This document shows, piece by piece, positions 25,819 through 35,603 of a stretch of DNA of 64,000 nucleotides (its first letter is position 1; the number at the start of each line of letters is the position of its first letter). Where the stretch lies: the NCBI RefSeq assembly GCF_006088715.1, contig NZ_CP030772.1, positions 682,001-746,000 of the forward strand, given 5' to 3'. The notes below the pieces were generated by a model, which was not told the DNA's origin, ran no database searches, and saw only the letters and a list, made by a program, of their open reading frames with translations. A program made the translations under genes and the position numbers. This DNA is from Streptomyces sp. YIM 121038. Lineage in GTDB: Bacteria; Actinomycetota; Actinomycetes; Streptomycetales; Streptomycetaceae.

Positions 25819-26221
25819 GAGGCCCTCCTCTCCAACTCAACTTCTGTGGTGCTCGGGGGTCACACCGTGCTATCGATGTCACTCCCTTTGCACTGCACAG
25901 AAAAGCCTGATCAGGGGGCGCACTGATCGGAAAGGAGCACTTCAACTTTGCTGCGGACGTCATAGGGGCGCTCCGAGCGCAAGAGCCCCCCCTTGAACTC
26001 CAGTGCGCAGCCAAGAGTTCTGCCGTGCAATGCGGCGCCGTCATCCGCGAGGACGCATCGGCCAGGCCCAAAGCCAAGGGGCAACGCTGCATGCTTCTCA
26101 CAGATGGGTGAGAAGCAGCCTCGGCCGTCCACCCGGTGTCCGAAATGACCGCCCTCCACGTTCTCAATCGGCTTCTTGGAATGCTTTCTTGAAACGTCGT
26201 CACACCTGCAGCTTCTGAGGG
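25819..26221. other. no supported gene
   Basis: Both strands hold short open frames (one of 82 codons on the minus strand from GTG 26159) without a convincing ribosome site or family. Probably debris between mobile elements. Confidence 0.35.
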
Positions 26222-26660
26222 ATGACTGGCGAGGAGTTCGACGCCGCCTGCGCCATCGAACGTCACCCCTGCCCGACCTGCGACGCGCCCGCCGGGTCGG
26301 CCTGCCGCACCGGTGCGGGGAAGACCGCGGCGAAGTACCACACCCGCCGCCTTCAGCTCGTGCCCCGCGTCGCCGAGGAACTCCACGTCCTCACCCCGCC
26401 CGACCGCCACCCCGGCAAACGCTGGACGCTCGGGTCCGAGCTCGGCGCGCACGTGCCCGCCCAGGCCCCACCCCTGGAAGCGGGGATCACGGCGGTCCGC
26501 ATCGGCTACGCCCGCTGCACGACGGCCCCCCAGGAACTCCAGTCCCAGCTCGACGCCCTCAACCCCGGCCTGCTTCGACGTCTTCCACGAGAAGGTCTTC
26601 ACCCGCGTCAAGGTCTGGCCCGAATACGAGAAGTCAGGGGCCTCCTGCCTGGGGGCGAAA
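26222..26660 (+). pseudogene. Tn3-type serine recombinase/resolvase, N-terminal remnant
   Basis: HPCPTCDAPAGSACRTGAGKTAAKYHTRRLQLVPRVAEELHVLTPPDRHPGKRW is a short zinc-ribbon-like leader that precedes resolvase domains in Streptomyces transposons, and RIGYARCTTAPQELQSQLDAL is the start of the resolvase fold (YARCST with the catalytic Ser region; here TT). The frame then degrades. A paralogous remnant lies at 38.8 kb. Confidence 0.78.
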
Positions 26661-26727
26661 CTTCTCTCACCTGGACCGAGCATCGTCCGCTCCCGGCCGG
26701 AGCGGGAGGCTCCGCCCCTTCATCGCA

Positions 26728-27288
26728 TCAGGTGAAGATCAAGGCCCCGGTCACGGCGGTGAGGGTGTTCAGGCCCGCCATTGGACAGCTCGTATTGAGG
26801 GTAACCACTGGTACGGCGTAGAGGGTGTCACCCTCCATTGGTCCGCTGGTCACCGTGCCGCTGAGCTTTACCCCCTGGCTGGGGTCGGTGCTGAGGGTGA
26901 AGCTGATTCTGCTCTTCTCACCATTCTGCCAGGCCAGGGTAGCGGTTGCCGTTACGGTCAGCAACGCTGGGCACCGAAGGACGAAACCGGTCGCCGTCGC
27001 TGTGCCCTCGGTGCCGGTGATGGTGGCCGACTTCAGCTGGGAGAACTTGCCGTTGGCCGAGGCGCACGTGGGCAGCGTACCGGTGGCGCTCACCGAGGAC
27101 TCGGTGGCTGGTCTGAGCGCCGGGCTGAAGGTCACCGTGGCCTTTGTTGTACATGCCAGGTCGCCGGTGAGGGCGTGGGCCGGTGCGGTGGGGAGAATCA
27201 GTCCCGCACTGGCCAGGGCTACCGAGACGGCCATCGCCGCAGCGGTTTTGAGCCCGGCGTAATGGGGCCGTGCCGAACGCGGAATCAT
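26728..27288 (-). CDS. small secreted protein
   Basis: 186 aa with an AAGGAGG ribosome site and a Sec signal peptide (LKTAAAMAVSVALASAGLILP, cleavage after PAHA). The mature part is Thr/Ser/Ala-rich and beta-strand-like with Cys at positions in DLACTT, LPTCAS, VLRCPA and NTSCPM, enough for two disulfides. The end LTAVTGALIFT is hydrophobic. It resembles the many short extracellular proteins of Streptomyces with no known function. Its frame is undamaged although recombinase and IS630 fragments flank it. Confidence 0.75.
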   Translation of the reverse strand: MIPRSARPHYAGLKTAAAMAVSVALASAGLILPTAPAHALTGDLACTTKATVTFSPALRPATESSVSATGTLPTCASANGKFSQLKSATITGTEGTATATGFVLRCPALLTVTATATLAWQNGEKSRISFTLSTDPSQGVKLSGTVTSGPMEGDTLYAVPVVTLNTSCPMAGLNTLTAVTGALIFT

Positions 27289-27507
27289 TATGTTCGTCCT
27301 CCTTGTAGACGCGGTGCCTCTTGAGCTGTTGGGGCACAGCATGCGCCCGTTTTGAACGCGTAGCGCCCGCTCGTATGGGAACGTACCGGTGGAATCGGAC
27401 CGCGTACGGTTGCACACACTGGCGCACTGGAGGTCCAGTGCGCCCAGCGCCGCCCGGGCGGCTTCTGAGGTCTTTGCTCGGGGGTGACGGGGTGGACTGG
27501 CGGGTGT

Positions 27508-28002
27508 ATGTCGGTAGGTGTGCGGTATCCCGATGGGGGTGGCCTGACCCCGAAAGAGCGGGCTGTGAGGGAGCAGGTTCGTTTTGAGGCTGCTGCGTTG
27601 TTTGCTCGGCAGGTTCCGCCGCAGGCAGTGGCTAAACGGCTGCGGGTGTCGCGGAAGACCGCTTATGTCTGGTGTGCGGCGTGGCGGTCCGGTGGTGTGG
27701 AAGCACTGCGGTCGCGGGGCCCTTCGGGCCGGCCGTCGCGGATGAAACCCGCCTGGCGGGCGTGGCTGGCACAGGCTCTGGAGGAGGGGCCGGCCGCGCA
27801 TGGCTGGGCGGGGGAGCAGAGATGGACGACGGCCCGGGTAGGGGTGCTGGTCTCACGCCGTTTCCATGTCCGCTTCAGCGACGTACAGATCTGGCGGATC
27901 CTGCACCAGATGGGGTTCACGGTACAGGTCCATCGGGCGGCTGGGCGGGACGAGAAGGTGGTGGTCACCTGGGGCAAGGAGACCCAATCAGGCGTGGAAT
28001 GA
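27508..28002 (+). pseudogene. IS630-family transposase, N-terminal half
   Basis: LTPKERAVREQVRFEAAALFARQVPPQAVAKRLRVSRKTAYVWCAAWRSGGVEAL (HTH) and the winged part WTTARVGVLVSRRFHVRFSDVQIWRILHQMGFTVQVHRAAGRDE are typical of the larger IS630 group. The catalytic domain is missing. A matching catalytic half lies on the opposite strand at 39.5-40.1 kb. Confidence 0.82.
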
Positions 28003-28059
28003 AGGTGAGCGGTCGTGCCGACGGGAAGCTGGCTGTCGGCGGGTGAATCGTGGCTCTGA

Positions 28060-28230
28060 GGTTCCCGGCGTGTGGGAGGTGTCGATTAGCTGGTCAGCGA
28101 GGGTTTGGCGGGTGTTCAGGTTTCGCTCGTTCGGTCGATGCCTGTTCGGCGTAGTGCTTCTCTTCGGACTCGATTGGGCTGAGGTAGCCGAGCCGCTCTG
28201 GATGCGCCGGAGGTTGCAGAAGCCGTCGAC
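28060..28230 (-). pseudogene. IS3-family OrfB, extreme C-terminal remnant
   Basis: Out-of-frame pieces on the minus strand spell the RLGYLSPIESEEKHYAEQ-like end of IS3 OrfB followed by ERNLNTRQTLADQL. Only the last 50-60 codons remain. Confidence 0.5.
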
Positions 28231-28424
28231 GGACCCCGTTGCGCAATTGATCTCACGCGGCGAAGTTGAGGTGTCCCCGGGAGTGTGGCCACAGGGGTTC
28301 ATGCTGCGAGTGTGAGTCTATGGACTCGCTGGTGTTGTTGTTCGAACTCGAAGACCGTGAAGTTCCACCTGTTGCTTGGGTGCCTGGATACGGGGACATG
28401 TGAGCCCAGGGAAAGCAGTGCCGG

Positions 28425-28724
28425 GTGGGAAGTAAGTACACGGAGCGGTACACCGCGGAGTCCAAAGGGGATGCGATCGCGCTCGTCGGCTCCACGGGCC
28501 GCACGGTCGCCGAGGTCGCCCGGGAGGTCGGGGTCAGCCCGGAGTCGCTGCGCGGCTGGTACAAGCAGGCCAAGACCGACCGCGGTGAAGGCCGCCCCGG
28601 CGAGCTCAGTACGGCGGAGCGCGAGGAGCTCAAGCGGCTGCGCAGGCTCGCTGCCGAGCAGGCCAAGACGATCGAGGTACTGCGAAAAGCCGCGGTCTTC
28701 TTCGCGAAGGAGAGCGACCGGTGA
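28425..28724 (+). CDS. IS3 OrfA (copy 1)
   Basis: A 99-aa HTH protein: SKYTERYTAESKGDAIALV, TVAEVAREVGVSPESLRGWYKQAKTD (helix-turn-helix) and a leucine-zipper-like RLRRLAAEQAKTIEVLRKAAVFFAKESDR. It overlaps OrfB by 4 bp (GTGA), the usual arrangement for frameshift-coupled IS3 transposases. Intact. Confidence 0.88.
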   Translation: MGSKYTERYTAESKGDAIALVGSTGRTVAEVAREVGVSPESLRGWYKQAKTDRGEGRPGELSTAEREELKRLRRLAAEQAKTIEVLRKAAVFFAKESDR

Positions 28725-29614
28725 ACGACACGTTCGCGTTCATCGAGGCGGGGAAGACCATCCATGGCATCGCTTTCCTGTGCCGGCTGCTGAGTGTGGC
28801 CCGCTCCTCACTTCTACGCCTGGCAGGCCGCCGCGAAGGCCCGGGCCGCCCGGAAAGCGGCCGACGAGGCCCTCGCGCACGAGATCACCGTGCTGCACAC
28901 CGTCTCCAGGGGCACCTACGGTGCCCCACGCGTCCACGCCGAACTCCGACGCCTGGGCAGGCGAGTGAACCGCAAGCGGATCGAGCGCATCATGCGTGAG
29001 CGCGGCATCAGCGGCGTGACCCGCCGCAGGCGCCGGAACCTGACCCGGCAGGTGAAGAAGGCCGTGCCCGCACGCGCCCTGCCCGGCCGCGACTTCACCG
29101 CGCACACGCCAGGCACCGAGCCGGTCGGCGACGTCACCCACATCCCCACCGCCGAGGGCCGGCTCTCCCTCGCGACCTGGCTGGACCCGGCCACCCACGA
29201 GACAGCCGGCTACTCGATGGCCGACCACCATCGCGCCGGCCTGGTCGTCGACGCGCTGATGACGGCCGCTGGCCGTGGCCCTCTGAAACCCGGCTGCATC
29301 GCACATTCGGACCGCGGCAGCGAACACCTCGGGTGAACTGCGCCGCGACATAGGCAAGTTGAACCTGAGGCAGAGCGTGGGAAGAACGGGCTCCTGTTAC
29401 GATAACGCCGCGGCCGAGAGCCTTTTTCGCCGTGCTGAAAGAGGAGATCAACACCCGTATCTGGCCCGACCGGGCCACCGCGAGAGCGGAGATCTCCTCC
29501 CTCGCCGAGACCTTCTGCAACCGCCGACGCCTGCGCAAGCATCCGCAGCGGGGCTGTCCCACCCCGCTCGAGACGCGTCAGCGCCACGAACAAACTCACA
29601 CCCTCACAGCGTAA
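28721..29614 (+). pseudogene. IS3 OrfB (copy 1), three frame breaks
   Basis: Pieces in three frames give FLCRLLSVARSS, AHEITVLHTVSRGTYGAPRVHAELRRLGRRVNRKRIERIMRERGISGVTRRRRR, VGDVTHIPTAEGRLSLATWLDPATHE (first Asp), GCIAHSDRGSE (second Asp), SVGRTGSCYDNAAAES (Glu) and RIWPDRATARAEISSLAETFCNRRRLRKHP. Breaks are near 28795, 29330 and 29425, and the other copy of this element carries the same ones. Confidence 0.88.
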
Positions 29615-29685
29615 CGACCGACTGTCCAGTCGCGGTGGAACTCCAGGGGCTGCTCGATGGATCGCCCACTGCCGACGCCAGCTAG

Positions 29686-29877
29686 CAGAACGAGTTGCTT
29701 CCGGAACTTGAAGAGTCTGGCGCGGCGGACAGCGAGCCGATTGTCAGCGCAGCGCAGCGGGTGCTGGAGTTGACCGATCCGTCCGGCGTTGCGAATGGAA
29801 AGTACCTCGTCGACGCACGACAGGCAAAGGGTGTTCAGGTCGGTGACCACAACGTGCAGCACAACACTTTCTCCTGA
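29686..29877 (+). pseudogene. C-terminal tail of a protein with a RHIM-like amyloid motif
   Basis: About 64 codons follow a TAG near the end of the IS3 element: a helical stretch LLPELEESGAADSEPIVSAAQRVLEL, then GKYLVDARQAKGVQVGDHNVQHNTFS and stop. The core GVQVGDHNVQxN is the RHIM-like bacterial amyloid signalling pattern ([VI]-Q-[VI]-G-x-x-N) found at the ends of actinobacterial NLR-type receptors and their effectors. Everything N-terminal has been removed by IS3, so the effector type cannot be told. The reading of the motif is from memory. Confidence 0.55.
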
Positions 29878-30062
29878 GCAGCGCCCGGCTGGCTAGGCAT
29901 CCTCGAAGGACGGTGAAGGGTGGTCGCGTGCGGAGGCGCAAGGACTGAAGCGACGCAAGCTGACTGACAGGACACCGCCGAGGCCAGCGGGTGTCGCGCT
30001 TGCACATGTCGACCTAGGCCCAATACCGGTGGCTTTGTGGCTGGTTGGTCGTTGGTTGTGGT

Positions 30063-30790
30063 GTGCCGAGGCCTGGACAGGTGAAGTCGTCGGATGAGCG
30101 GTTGTCGGATCGGATCGCTCTGGGTGTGCTGACGCGGGTGTTTCCGCCTGAGCTGGTGGATGAGGTGGTTGCCGAGTGTGGGCGTACGGAATTGCGGTCG
30201 CGGTTGCTGCCGGCTCGTGTGGTCGTGTACTTCGTGTTGGCGATGTGTCTGTTCTCCGGGCAGGGCTATGAGGAAGTCGCCAGGTTGCTGACCCAGGGGT
30301 TGGAGCGGGTGCGGCGGTGGGAGAAGCCGTGGCGGGTGCCGACGACGGGGCGATCGGCCGGGCCCGCTCGCGGTTGGGGCCGGAGCCGCTGAAGGCGTTG
30401 TTCGCGCGGGTCTGTCGGCCTGTTGCGACGCCCGAGACGGTCGGTGCCTGGTATCGGCAGTGGCGCCTCGTCGCGGTGGACGGCACCGTTCTGGACGTCC
30501 CGGACACCGATGCGAACGCCGCCTTCTTCGGCCGGCCCGGCTCGGGGCGCGGGTTGCAGCGCAGTGCGTATCCGCAGATCAGGGTTGCCGCACTGGTCGA
30601 GTGCGGCACCCACGCGGTGTTCGCCGCCGCGACAGGCCCTTTGCCCGTGCACGAACAGCGCCTCGTCTCGGACCTGTTGGAGCACCTCGCGCCGGGGATG
30701 CTGGTACTCGTGGACCGGGGCATCAAGCGAGCGCGAGGCCCGTCTTTCAGCACTCAGCCAGCTCGGCGCGTCAGGTTCGTGACGGCATAG
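30063..30790 (+). pseudogene. IS4-family transposase, truncated and frameshifted
   Basis: The N-terminal domain is clear (LSDRIALGVLTRVFPPELVDEVVAECGRTELRSRLLPARVVVYFVLAMCLFSGQGYEEVARLL). After a shift near 30340 the DDE part gives RLVAVDGTVLDVPDTDAN (first Asp), RSAYPQIRVAALVECGTHAVF and LVLVDRGI (second Asp). The last third with the YREK motif is missing. Confidence 0.85.
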
Positions 30791-30846
30791 GGATCATGGT
30801 CAAATTGGGACCATTGCGACTTGCCCCAAACAGGGAGGTACCTGTA

Positions 30847-31917
30847 ATGAGGCGTCATCCGCGTTCCACGGTGGTCAGAGCGTCACTGGCCGCGTTCAGT
30901 CTGCTCAGCACCGCCCTGCCCCTGACCCTTGCCACCCCCGCCCACGCCCGGCCCCTTGGGCCCTGCCCCCGCGTCTTCACCACACCCGGCACCACCCTCT
31001 GCTTCATCCCCAGGGGCGTCACTGCCTTCACGATGCATGTCGTTGGCGGGGGCGGGGGCGGGGGCGGGGGCGGGGGCGCGGCGTTCAATTACTCTGCCGG
31101 GGGTGGGGGCGGAGGCGGGCAGGCAGGCAGTGTCGTCTCCCACTGCGCCGCGGACCTCTCGAGGGACTTCTTCCTGCTTGCGGTTACTGTCGGTGGCGGG
31201 GGCGCGGGGGCCGGGGGCGGAGTCAGCTCGTTCCCCGATTCCGGTGCTGGTGCCGGTGGCAGTGGTGGGGGGCGAGGAGGCGGTGCCTCCAGGGTCGTTG
31301 GCCTCACCCTGATCGATAGCCAGTTGCGGCCGGCCCACGTCCTGGCTGCTGCCTCCGGTGGCGGCACGGGTGGCGGTGGCGGAGGCGGCACCTCCGACCC
31401 CAGCTCCCCCGGGGGTGGTGGTGGCGGCGGCGCGGTCGCCGGCGCCTCCGGAACCGGCGCCTCGCCCGGCGTCGGCGGTGCCGGCGGCGTCGGCAGTGGT
31501 GGCGGCGACGGCGGCAGCGCACAGAGCAATAACGACTTTGTCCCCGGTGGGCCGGGAGGCAAGTCCCCCAGTGCTGGTGCCGCCCACTGCTACGAAGAGA
31601 GTGGCACCGGTATCGGCAAGCGCGGCAGTAACGGCGCAGGACGCACGGGCAGCAACCCTGGCGGTGACGGCGGGGCACCGAGCCTGGCACCACCAGCCGA
31701 GTGCGGTGCCGTCGGCGGAGGCGGCGGAGGCGGCGGAGGCGGCAGAAGGGATTTCCCCGCCACCCCTGCCTCTGGTGGTGCCGGAGCCAGCGGCGGCGGC
31801 AGCGGCAGCGGCAGTCGTAGCAGCGGCGGCAGCGGCGGCTTCCCCGACAACGGTGGGGCTGGCGGGACTGGTGCGGGCGGCTGCGTCGTCATTGAGCCCT
31901 TTCCAAGCTCACGCTGA
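30847..31917 (+). CDS. secreted glycine-rich protein, 3' end altered by an IS
   Basis: 356 aa with GGGAGG before ATG and a Sec signal peptide ending TPAHA. The mature N-terminus PCPRVFTTPGTTLCFIPRGVTAFTMHVVGGGGGGGGG is the common start of bacterial glycine-rich surface proteins, where a short beta domain leads into poly-Gly. Most of the rest is Gly with Ala and Ser, interrupted by short patches such as VVSHCAADLSRDFFLLAVTV. The final GGCVVIEPFPSSR: VVIE is the normal end, but the last codons come from the left terminus of IS5 element B copy 2, which is inserted at the stop. Likely cell-surface or matrix protein; function unknown. Confidence 0.78.
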   Translation: MRRHPRSTVVRASLAAFSLLSTALPLTLATPAHARPLGPCPRVFTTPGTTLCFIPRGVTAFTMHVVGGGGGGGGGGGAAFNYSAGGGGGGGQAGSVVSHCAADLSRDFFLLAVTVGGGGAGAGGGVSSFPDSGAGAGGSGGGRGGGASRVVGLTLIDSQLRPAHVLAAASGGGTGGGGGGGTSDPSSPGGGGGGGAVAGASGTGASPGVGGAGGVGSGGGDGGSAQSNNDFVPGGPGGKSPSAGAAHCYEESGTGIGKRGSNGAGRTGSNPGGDGGAPSLAPPAECGAVGGGGGGGGGGRRDFPATPASGGAGASGGGSGSGSRSSGGSGGFPDNGGAGGTGAGGCVVIEPFPSSR

Positions 31918-32775
31918 TGCGTGGTGAAGGACGAGGTCGGTCTTCACGATGTCGGTGATGCGGTTGGTGCTGCGGCGGAGCTTTCGCAGGAGGCGCCAGC
32001 CTTTGAGAGTGGCCATGGCCTGCTCGCCGAGGCAGCGGATCTTGGCGTGGGTGGTGTTGTGGCGGTGCTTCCATCGTTTGAGCCGACGGCCCCGAAACGG
32101 TACCCGGACGGGTCTGCCGGCACCTTGATACGCCTTGTCTGCCCAGCATTTGAGCCCTGCGTCAGCGAGGGCTTCGACGCTCCCGTGCTGTCGTGCGGCG
32201 GGCAGGTCGTGGGCCGAGCCGGGCAGGGCCGGTGAGGCTCAGAGCAGCCGTCCGCACGGGTCGGTGAGGACCTGGACGTTCATGCCGTGGCGTTTATGTT
32301 TCCCGGAGTAGTACGGGGTGTCGGCGGCGATGCGGTCGATGGGCAGCAGGGTGCCGTCGAGGATGACGAACGCCTTCGTCTGGATCGTCCGCATCGCCTC
32401 GGTCAAGGTCGGGGCGAGGGCGGCCAGGACGTCGACGGCCTCGCGTATGTAGCGGTAGACGGTCGCGATGCCGAATCCTGCGGCGAGCTGGGCGTAGGTG
32501 TCGCCGCACCGCAGGTGGGCCAGGGCCAGCGGGGCCTGACGTGTGGCGGGAAGGCGTCGCCATCTCGTTCCGATCTCCTGCCGCCTGGCTGGTCAGGTGC
32601 CCGGTCAGGAACCGCAGGGTGCGGGTGGACAGATCGATCGACGACGGGCAGACAAGCAGCCGAAGCTCCTGGCGGACACGGGTGATCTTGGTCGAGAACC
32701 CGTCTGCCAGGAGCATAGCTGTTCCACAGAACCGTTCAACGCGCGGTCAGCACCACCAGCTTGGAAAAGGCTCAG
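31893..32775 (-). mobile_element. IS5-family element B, copy 2 (uninterrupted)
   Basis: Ends GAGCCCTTTCCAAGCT and AGCTTGGAAAAGGCTC are the inverted repeats, matching those of the split copy at 23.8-25.6 kb. Between them lies one continuous, though frameshifted, transposase gene. Confidence 0.78.
31910..32690 (-). pseudogene. IS5 element B transposase (copy 2), frameshifted
   Basis: The N-terminus LLVCPSSIDLSTRTLRFLTGHLT and the C-terminus LKCWADKAYQGAG...IRCLGEQAMATLKGWRLL are those of copy 1, here joined without the insertion. Several one-base shifts break the HTH and the first catalytic region. Confidence 0.82.
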
Positions 32776-32900
32776 TGAGGTTTTCTCAGCGAGTGGGTGC
32801 AGGGATGGAGGTGTTCGTCCTGTCTGGGCTCTGAACAGCACGTGAAGCCCCTGGTAGGACGGGACTTGCGACAATTCCTGTCCGACTCTGGAGGCTTCAC

Positions 32901-33124
32901 GTGGTCTCTCATCGTGCCATGCCCGATGTCCCACGTCCCGTGGTCGAGTACCTCGCTCGTTTGCTCGCCGGACATCGGCGTGCGATCGGTACCCGTCGTG
33001 GGACACGGGCACTGGGCCCGTTCCGGCAGGCGGTACTGGTCCTGCGCTGGTTCCGCGACTGCACATGTGTCCACTGCCTGGCCCGGGATGCCGGTATCTC
33101 CCAGGCCACCGGATACCGCTACCT
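32901..33124 (+). pseudogene. IS5-like transposase, N-terminal fragment
   Basis: VPRPVVEYLARLLAGHRRAIGTRRGTRALGPFRQAVLVLRWFRDCTCVHCLARDAGISQATGYRYL is an HTH leader of the Streptomyces IS5 type. It stops at GYRYL, exactly where IS3 element 3 begins. Confidence 0.75.
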
Positions 33125-33165
33125 GAGGGGTCTCGCGCTTTCCGGGCAGGTGTCTGGTGATGACT

Positions 33166-34060
33166 TCACGCCGTGATGTGCAATGTCTGGTATTCGGTGT
33201 GGGCTTCGCGAGGTGGGCGGTTACCCACTGCCGAGTGGAGGTGTTTGTGTTTGTGCCAGGATTCGATGTACCGAGTGATGTCCTGCCGGGTGGCTTCGCG
33301 TGTCAGGTAAGTCATCCTGGATACACGCTCGTTCTTCAGCGCCGCGAAGAATGATTCCGTCATAGTGTTATTGAAACAGGTCCCGGTCCGTCCGGCGGAA
33401 CGTGGAAGGCCGAGGTGTTTCAATGTCTCACCGTGCTCGGCTGGCCTGTAGTTCGATCCGCGGTCCGAGTGGAATATTGTGCCGTCTGTGAGTTTCCTGT
33501 TCCGGGCTGTGTTGCGGATGGCCCGGGATGTGAGGGGGGTGTGGTAGTGGTCGTCCATGGCGTAGCCGATGGCTTCCTTCGTGCGGCGGTCGATGGCGGT
33601 CGCCAGGTACAGCCACCTCTCACTGGTGGACACGTAGGTGATGTCCCCGACCGGCTTTTGGCCGGGAGCGTCGGCGGTGAAGTTCCGGCCGGCGAGGTCA
33701 GGCGCGGGGCCGGGGGTGCCCTGGGTGAGGCCGAAGCGTTTCGGCTTCGGCTGGGAGGGCTCCAGGCCCGGTTCGCGCGTGAGGCGGCGGGCCGGCTCCA
33801 GGCCGGCGGTGACGTCCCGGCGGTGCGGTTGTGCGTGGATGCGCCGGTGGCTGTAGGTGCTGTCGGAGTCCTCGAACGCCTTCGTGATGAGCAGTTTCAG
33901 TTCCTCACGCCGTTCGGCTGTCGCGGATTCGGGACGGCCTCACCAGTCGTAGTAGCCGGATTTGGAGACGCCGAGTCGCTTGCACATGTACTCGACGCTG
34001 TACGCGTACTCCGTCGTGTCGAGCCGCGTCTCGTTGATGAACTCGTACGTGCTCGCTGCC
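33166..34060 (-). pseudogene. IS3 OrfB (third unit), broken
   Basis: Minus-strand pieces give YAYSVEYMCKRLGVSKSGYYDW followed by a TGA, then EELKLLITKAFEDSDSTYSHRRIHAQ, KPVGDITYVSTSERWLYLATAIDRRTKEAIGYAM (first Asp), IFHSDRGSNY (second Asp), SAGRTGTCFNNTMTESFFAALKNE (Glu) and an intact C-terminus. The stop and frame changes make it inactive as read. Confidence 0.82.
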
Positions 34061-34069
34061 GGGGATCCC

Positions 34070-34345
34070 CCGCGAAGTACGCTGCGGCTTTTTTGAGGAA
34101 GGCTCTTCCATCTCGGCTTCGCGGATCCGGCGTTCCAGCTCTTTGAGGCGTGCTCGTTCGCTGAGCGTCAGTTCCGCGTCTGGCGCCGGCTCCTGGCGTG
34201 CCTTGTGTTTCTTCACCCAGTCCCGGAGGGTTTCGGGGTTCATCCCGGGCTCGCGGCCTGCTTCGGAGATCGTCTTACTCGAGCTCAGCGCGATCCGGAT
34301 GGCTTCTTCACGGAACTCGGGTGTGTACTTGCTGAGTGGCGCCAC
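34070..34345 (-). CDS. IS3 OrfA (third unit)
   Basis: LSKYTPEFREEAIRIALSSSKTISEAGREPGMNPETLRDWVKKHKARQE is the OrfA helix-turn-helix and LTLSERARLKELERRIREAEME the zipper. The expected end, KAFLKKAAAYFA, is reached only after a one-base change near 34095, so the last codons and the coupling to OrfB are disturbed. Confidence 0.78.
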
Positions 34346-34554
34346 TTCGTGCTTCCTCGTTCCCTGTTCAGGGAAACCCTATTGGGTCCCTGTCCGGAAA
34401 CTTCGGGGCCCTCACCTGGACCCCGCCGAAGCCGCGAGGCCGACCGCTTGATCAAACGGCCCGATTCAAAGTACTCCTACCGGACCAAAGGGCAAGTACT
34501 CCGGCCCACCCGCAAGGCCTCGGCGAAGGTCATCACCTTGCACCCAGCGATAGT

Positions 34555-35531
34555 TCAATGACTCAAGCAACGGCATTGAGTACCGGGAGGAAAGTGACAC
34601 ACGGTGATGTCCAGGCCGGTCTCCAGAGCCAGGGTGGCCAGCTCGAACTTCCAGGCGCGGGTGCGGTAGCCGTTGGAACCACCCGCGTCCGCGGTGATCA
34701 GCAGGCGTCGGGAGTTCGGGTAGGCATCACGCCCGATCGTGTGCCACCAGCGGCGGATAGAAGCGACGGCGAAGGCGGCGGTGTCGTGGTCGGTGCCGAC
34801 GTTGACCCAGTCGGCATCCGCGGCCAGGTCGTAGATCCCGTACGGGATCGCCTTGCCCAGATCCGCGTCGGGAAAGTCGTGGGTGCGGACCCGGACCGGA
34901 TCACCTTCACGCCGCCACTCGTGGCCGGCGTTCTTGTAACTGGCCGACGAGCTCCTTCTTCTTGGTGTCCACGCTGACCACCGGGTCCCCGGCGGCCTGG
35001 AAGTCCTTGGTCTCCTCGTTGATATAGCGGAACTGCCCGTCCCGGTCGGGGTGTTGGGCGCCCTCGACGGTCTTGGCGTTGCCCTGGAGGCTGAACCCCT
35101 CCTCACGCAGCACGGCGGCCACCGTGTCTGCCGAGACCCGATGCCCCAGGCGGGTCAGCTCGGCGGCCAGCTGCCGCGTCGACTCCGTCGTCCAGCGCAG
35201 CGGCGACATCGGATCCCCGCGCATGTCCGGCTCCACCGGAGCGAGCAGCGCGAGCCGCAGGCCCGGATCGAGGTCCACCGCCCGCTTTGCGGCCCCCGCC
35301 AGCCCGGCGGACCCGCCCCAACGGAGCTTCACCGGACTCCAGTTCCGTCACCCCACGCGACACCGTCCCCTCACGCACCCCGGCGGCACGGGCAACGACA
35401 CGAATCCCGCCATGCCCCAGCGACCGCGCCTCCGCCCCTATGGCCAGCCGCCGCTGCCGCTCGTCCAGGTGCGGAAACAGCGCCTGGAACTTCGCTGCCA
35501 GCACGGTCTCGATCCCCTCCGGCGTCCCCAT
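34555..35531 (-). pseudogene. ISAzo13-family transposase, C-terminally truncated
   Basis: Starting at GTPEGIETVLAAKFQALFPHLDERQRRLAIGAEARSLGHGGIRVVARAAGVREGTVSRGVTELE, then WTTESTRQLAAELTRLGHRVSADTVAAVLREEGFSLQGNAKT, VSVDTKKKELVG (first Asp) and YGIYDLAADADWVNVGTDHDTAAFAVASIRRWW, LLITADAGGSNGYRTRAWKFEL (second Asp). Two frame shifts; the last part after VCHFPPGT, with the final catalytic residue, is gone. Confidence 0.85.
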
Positions 35532-35603
35532 ACCACAACAACGACACTCGACCACGGAAGCGACGGCTTGTTTCCCGGCAGGCCCCAACTCCGTGGCCTT
35601 GGG

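Larger units (their letters stand above)
28358..29645 (+). mobile_element. IS3-family element (IS3 copy 1)
   Basis: Terminal repeats TGAAGTTCCACC and (reversed) TGGAGTTCCACC bound an orfA/orfB pair. An apparently identical copy lies inverted at 41572-42859. The 3-bp flanks do not match on this copy (CCG left, GGG right). Confidence 0.88.
33125..34433 (-). mobile_element. IS3-family element (third IS3 unit, distinct type)
   Basis: Inverted ends GAGGGGTCTCGCGCTTTCCGG and (reversed) GAGGGCCCCGAAGTTTCCGG bound an orfA/orfB pair, and the element is flanked by a 4-bp direct repeat ACCT (33121-33124 and 34434-34437). The remnant at 20.3-20.6 kb derives from the same type. Confidence 0.82.

Noticed and set aside
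25911..26159. 82-codon minus-strand frame from GTG
   Set aside because: No ribosome site, no family and atypical composition; not listed as a gene.
31021..31100. Possible CRISPR-like or satellite repeat
   Set aside because: The GGGGGC repeats are glycine codons of the secreted protein, with no spacers.
30883..31587. Long Pro- and Ala-rich frames opposite the glycine-rich gene
   Set aside because: Complement of poly-Gly codons gives poly-Pro/Ala; no start signal.
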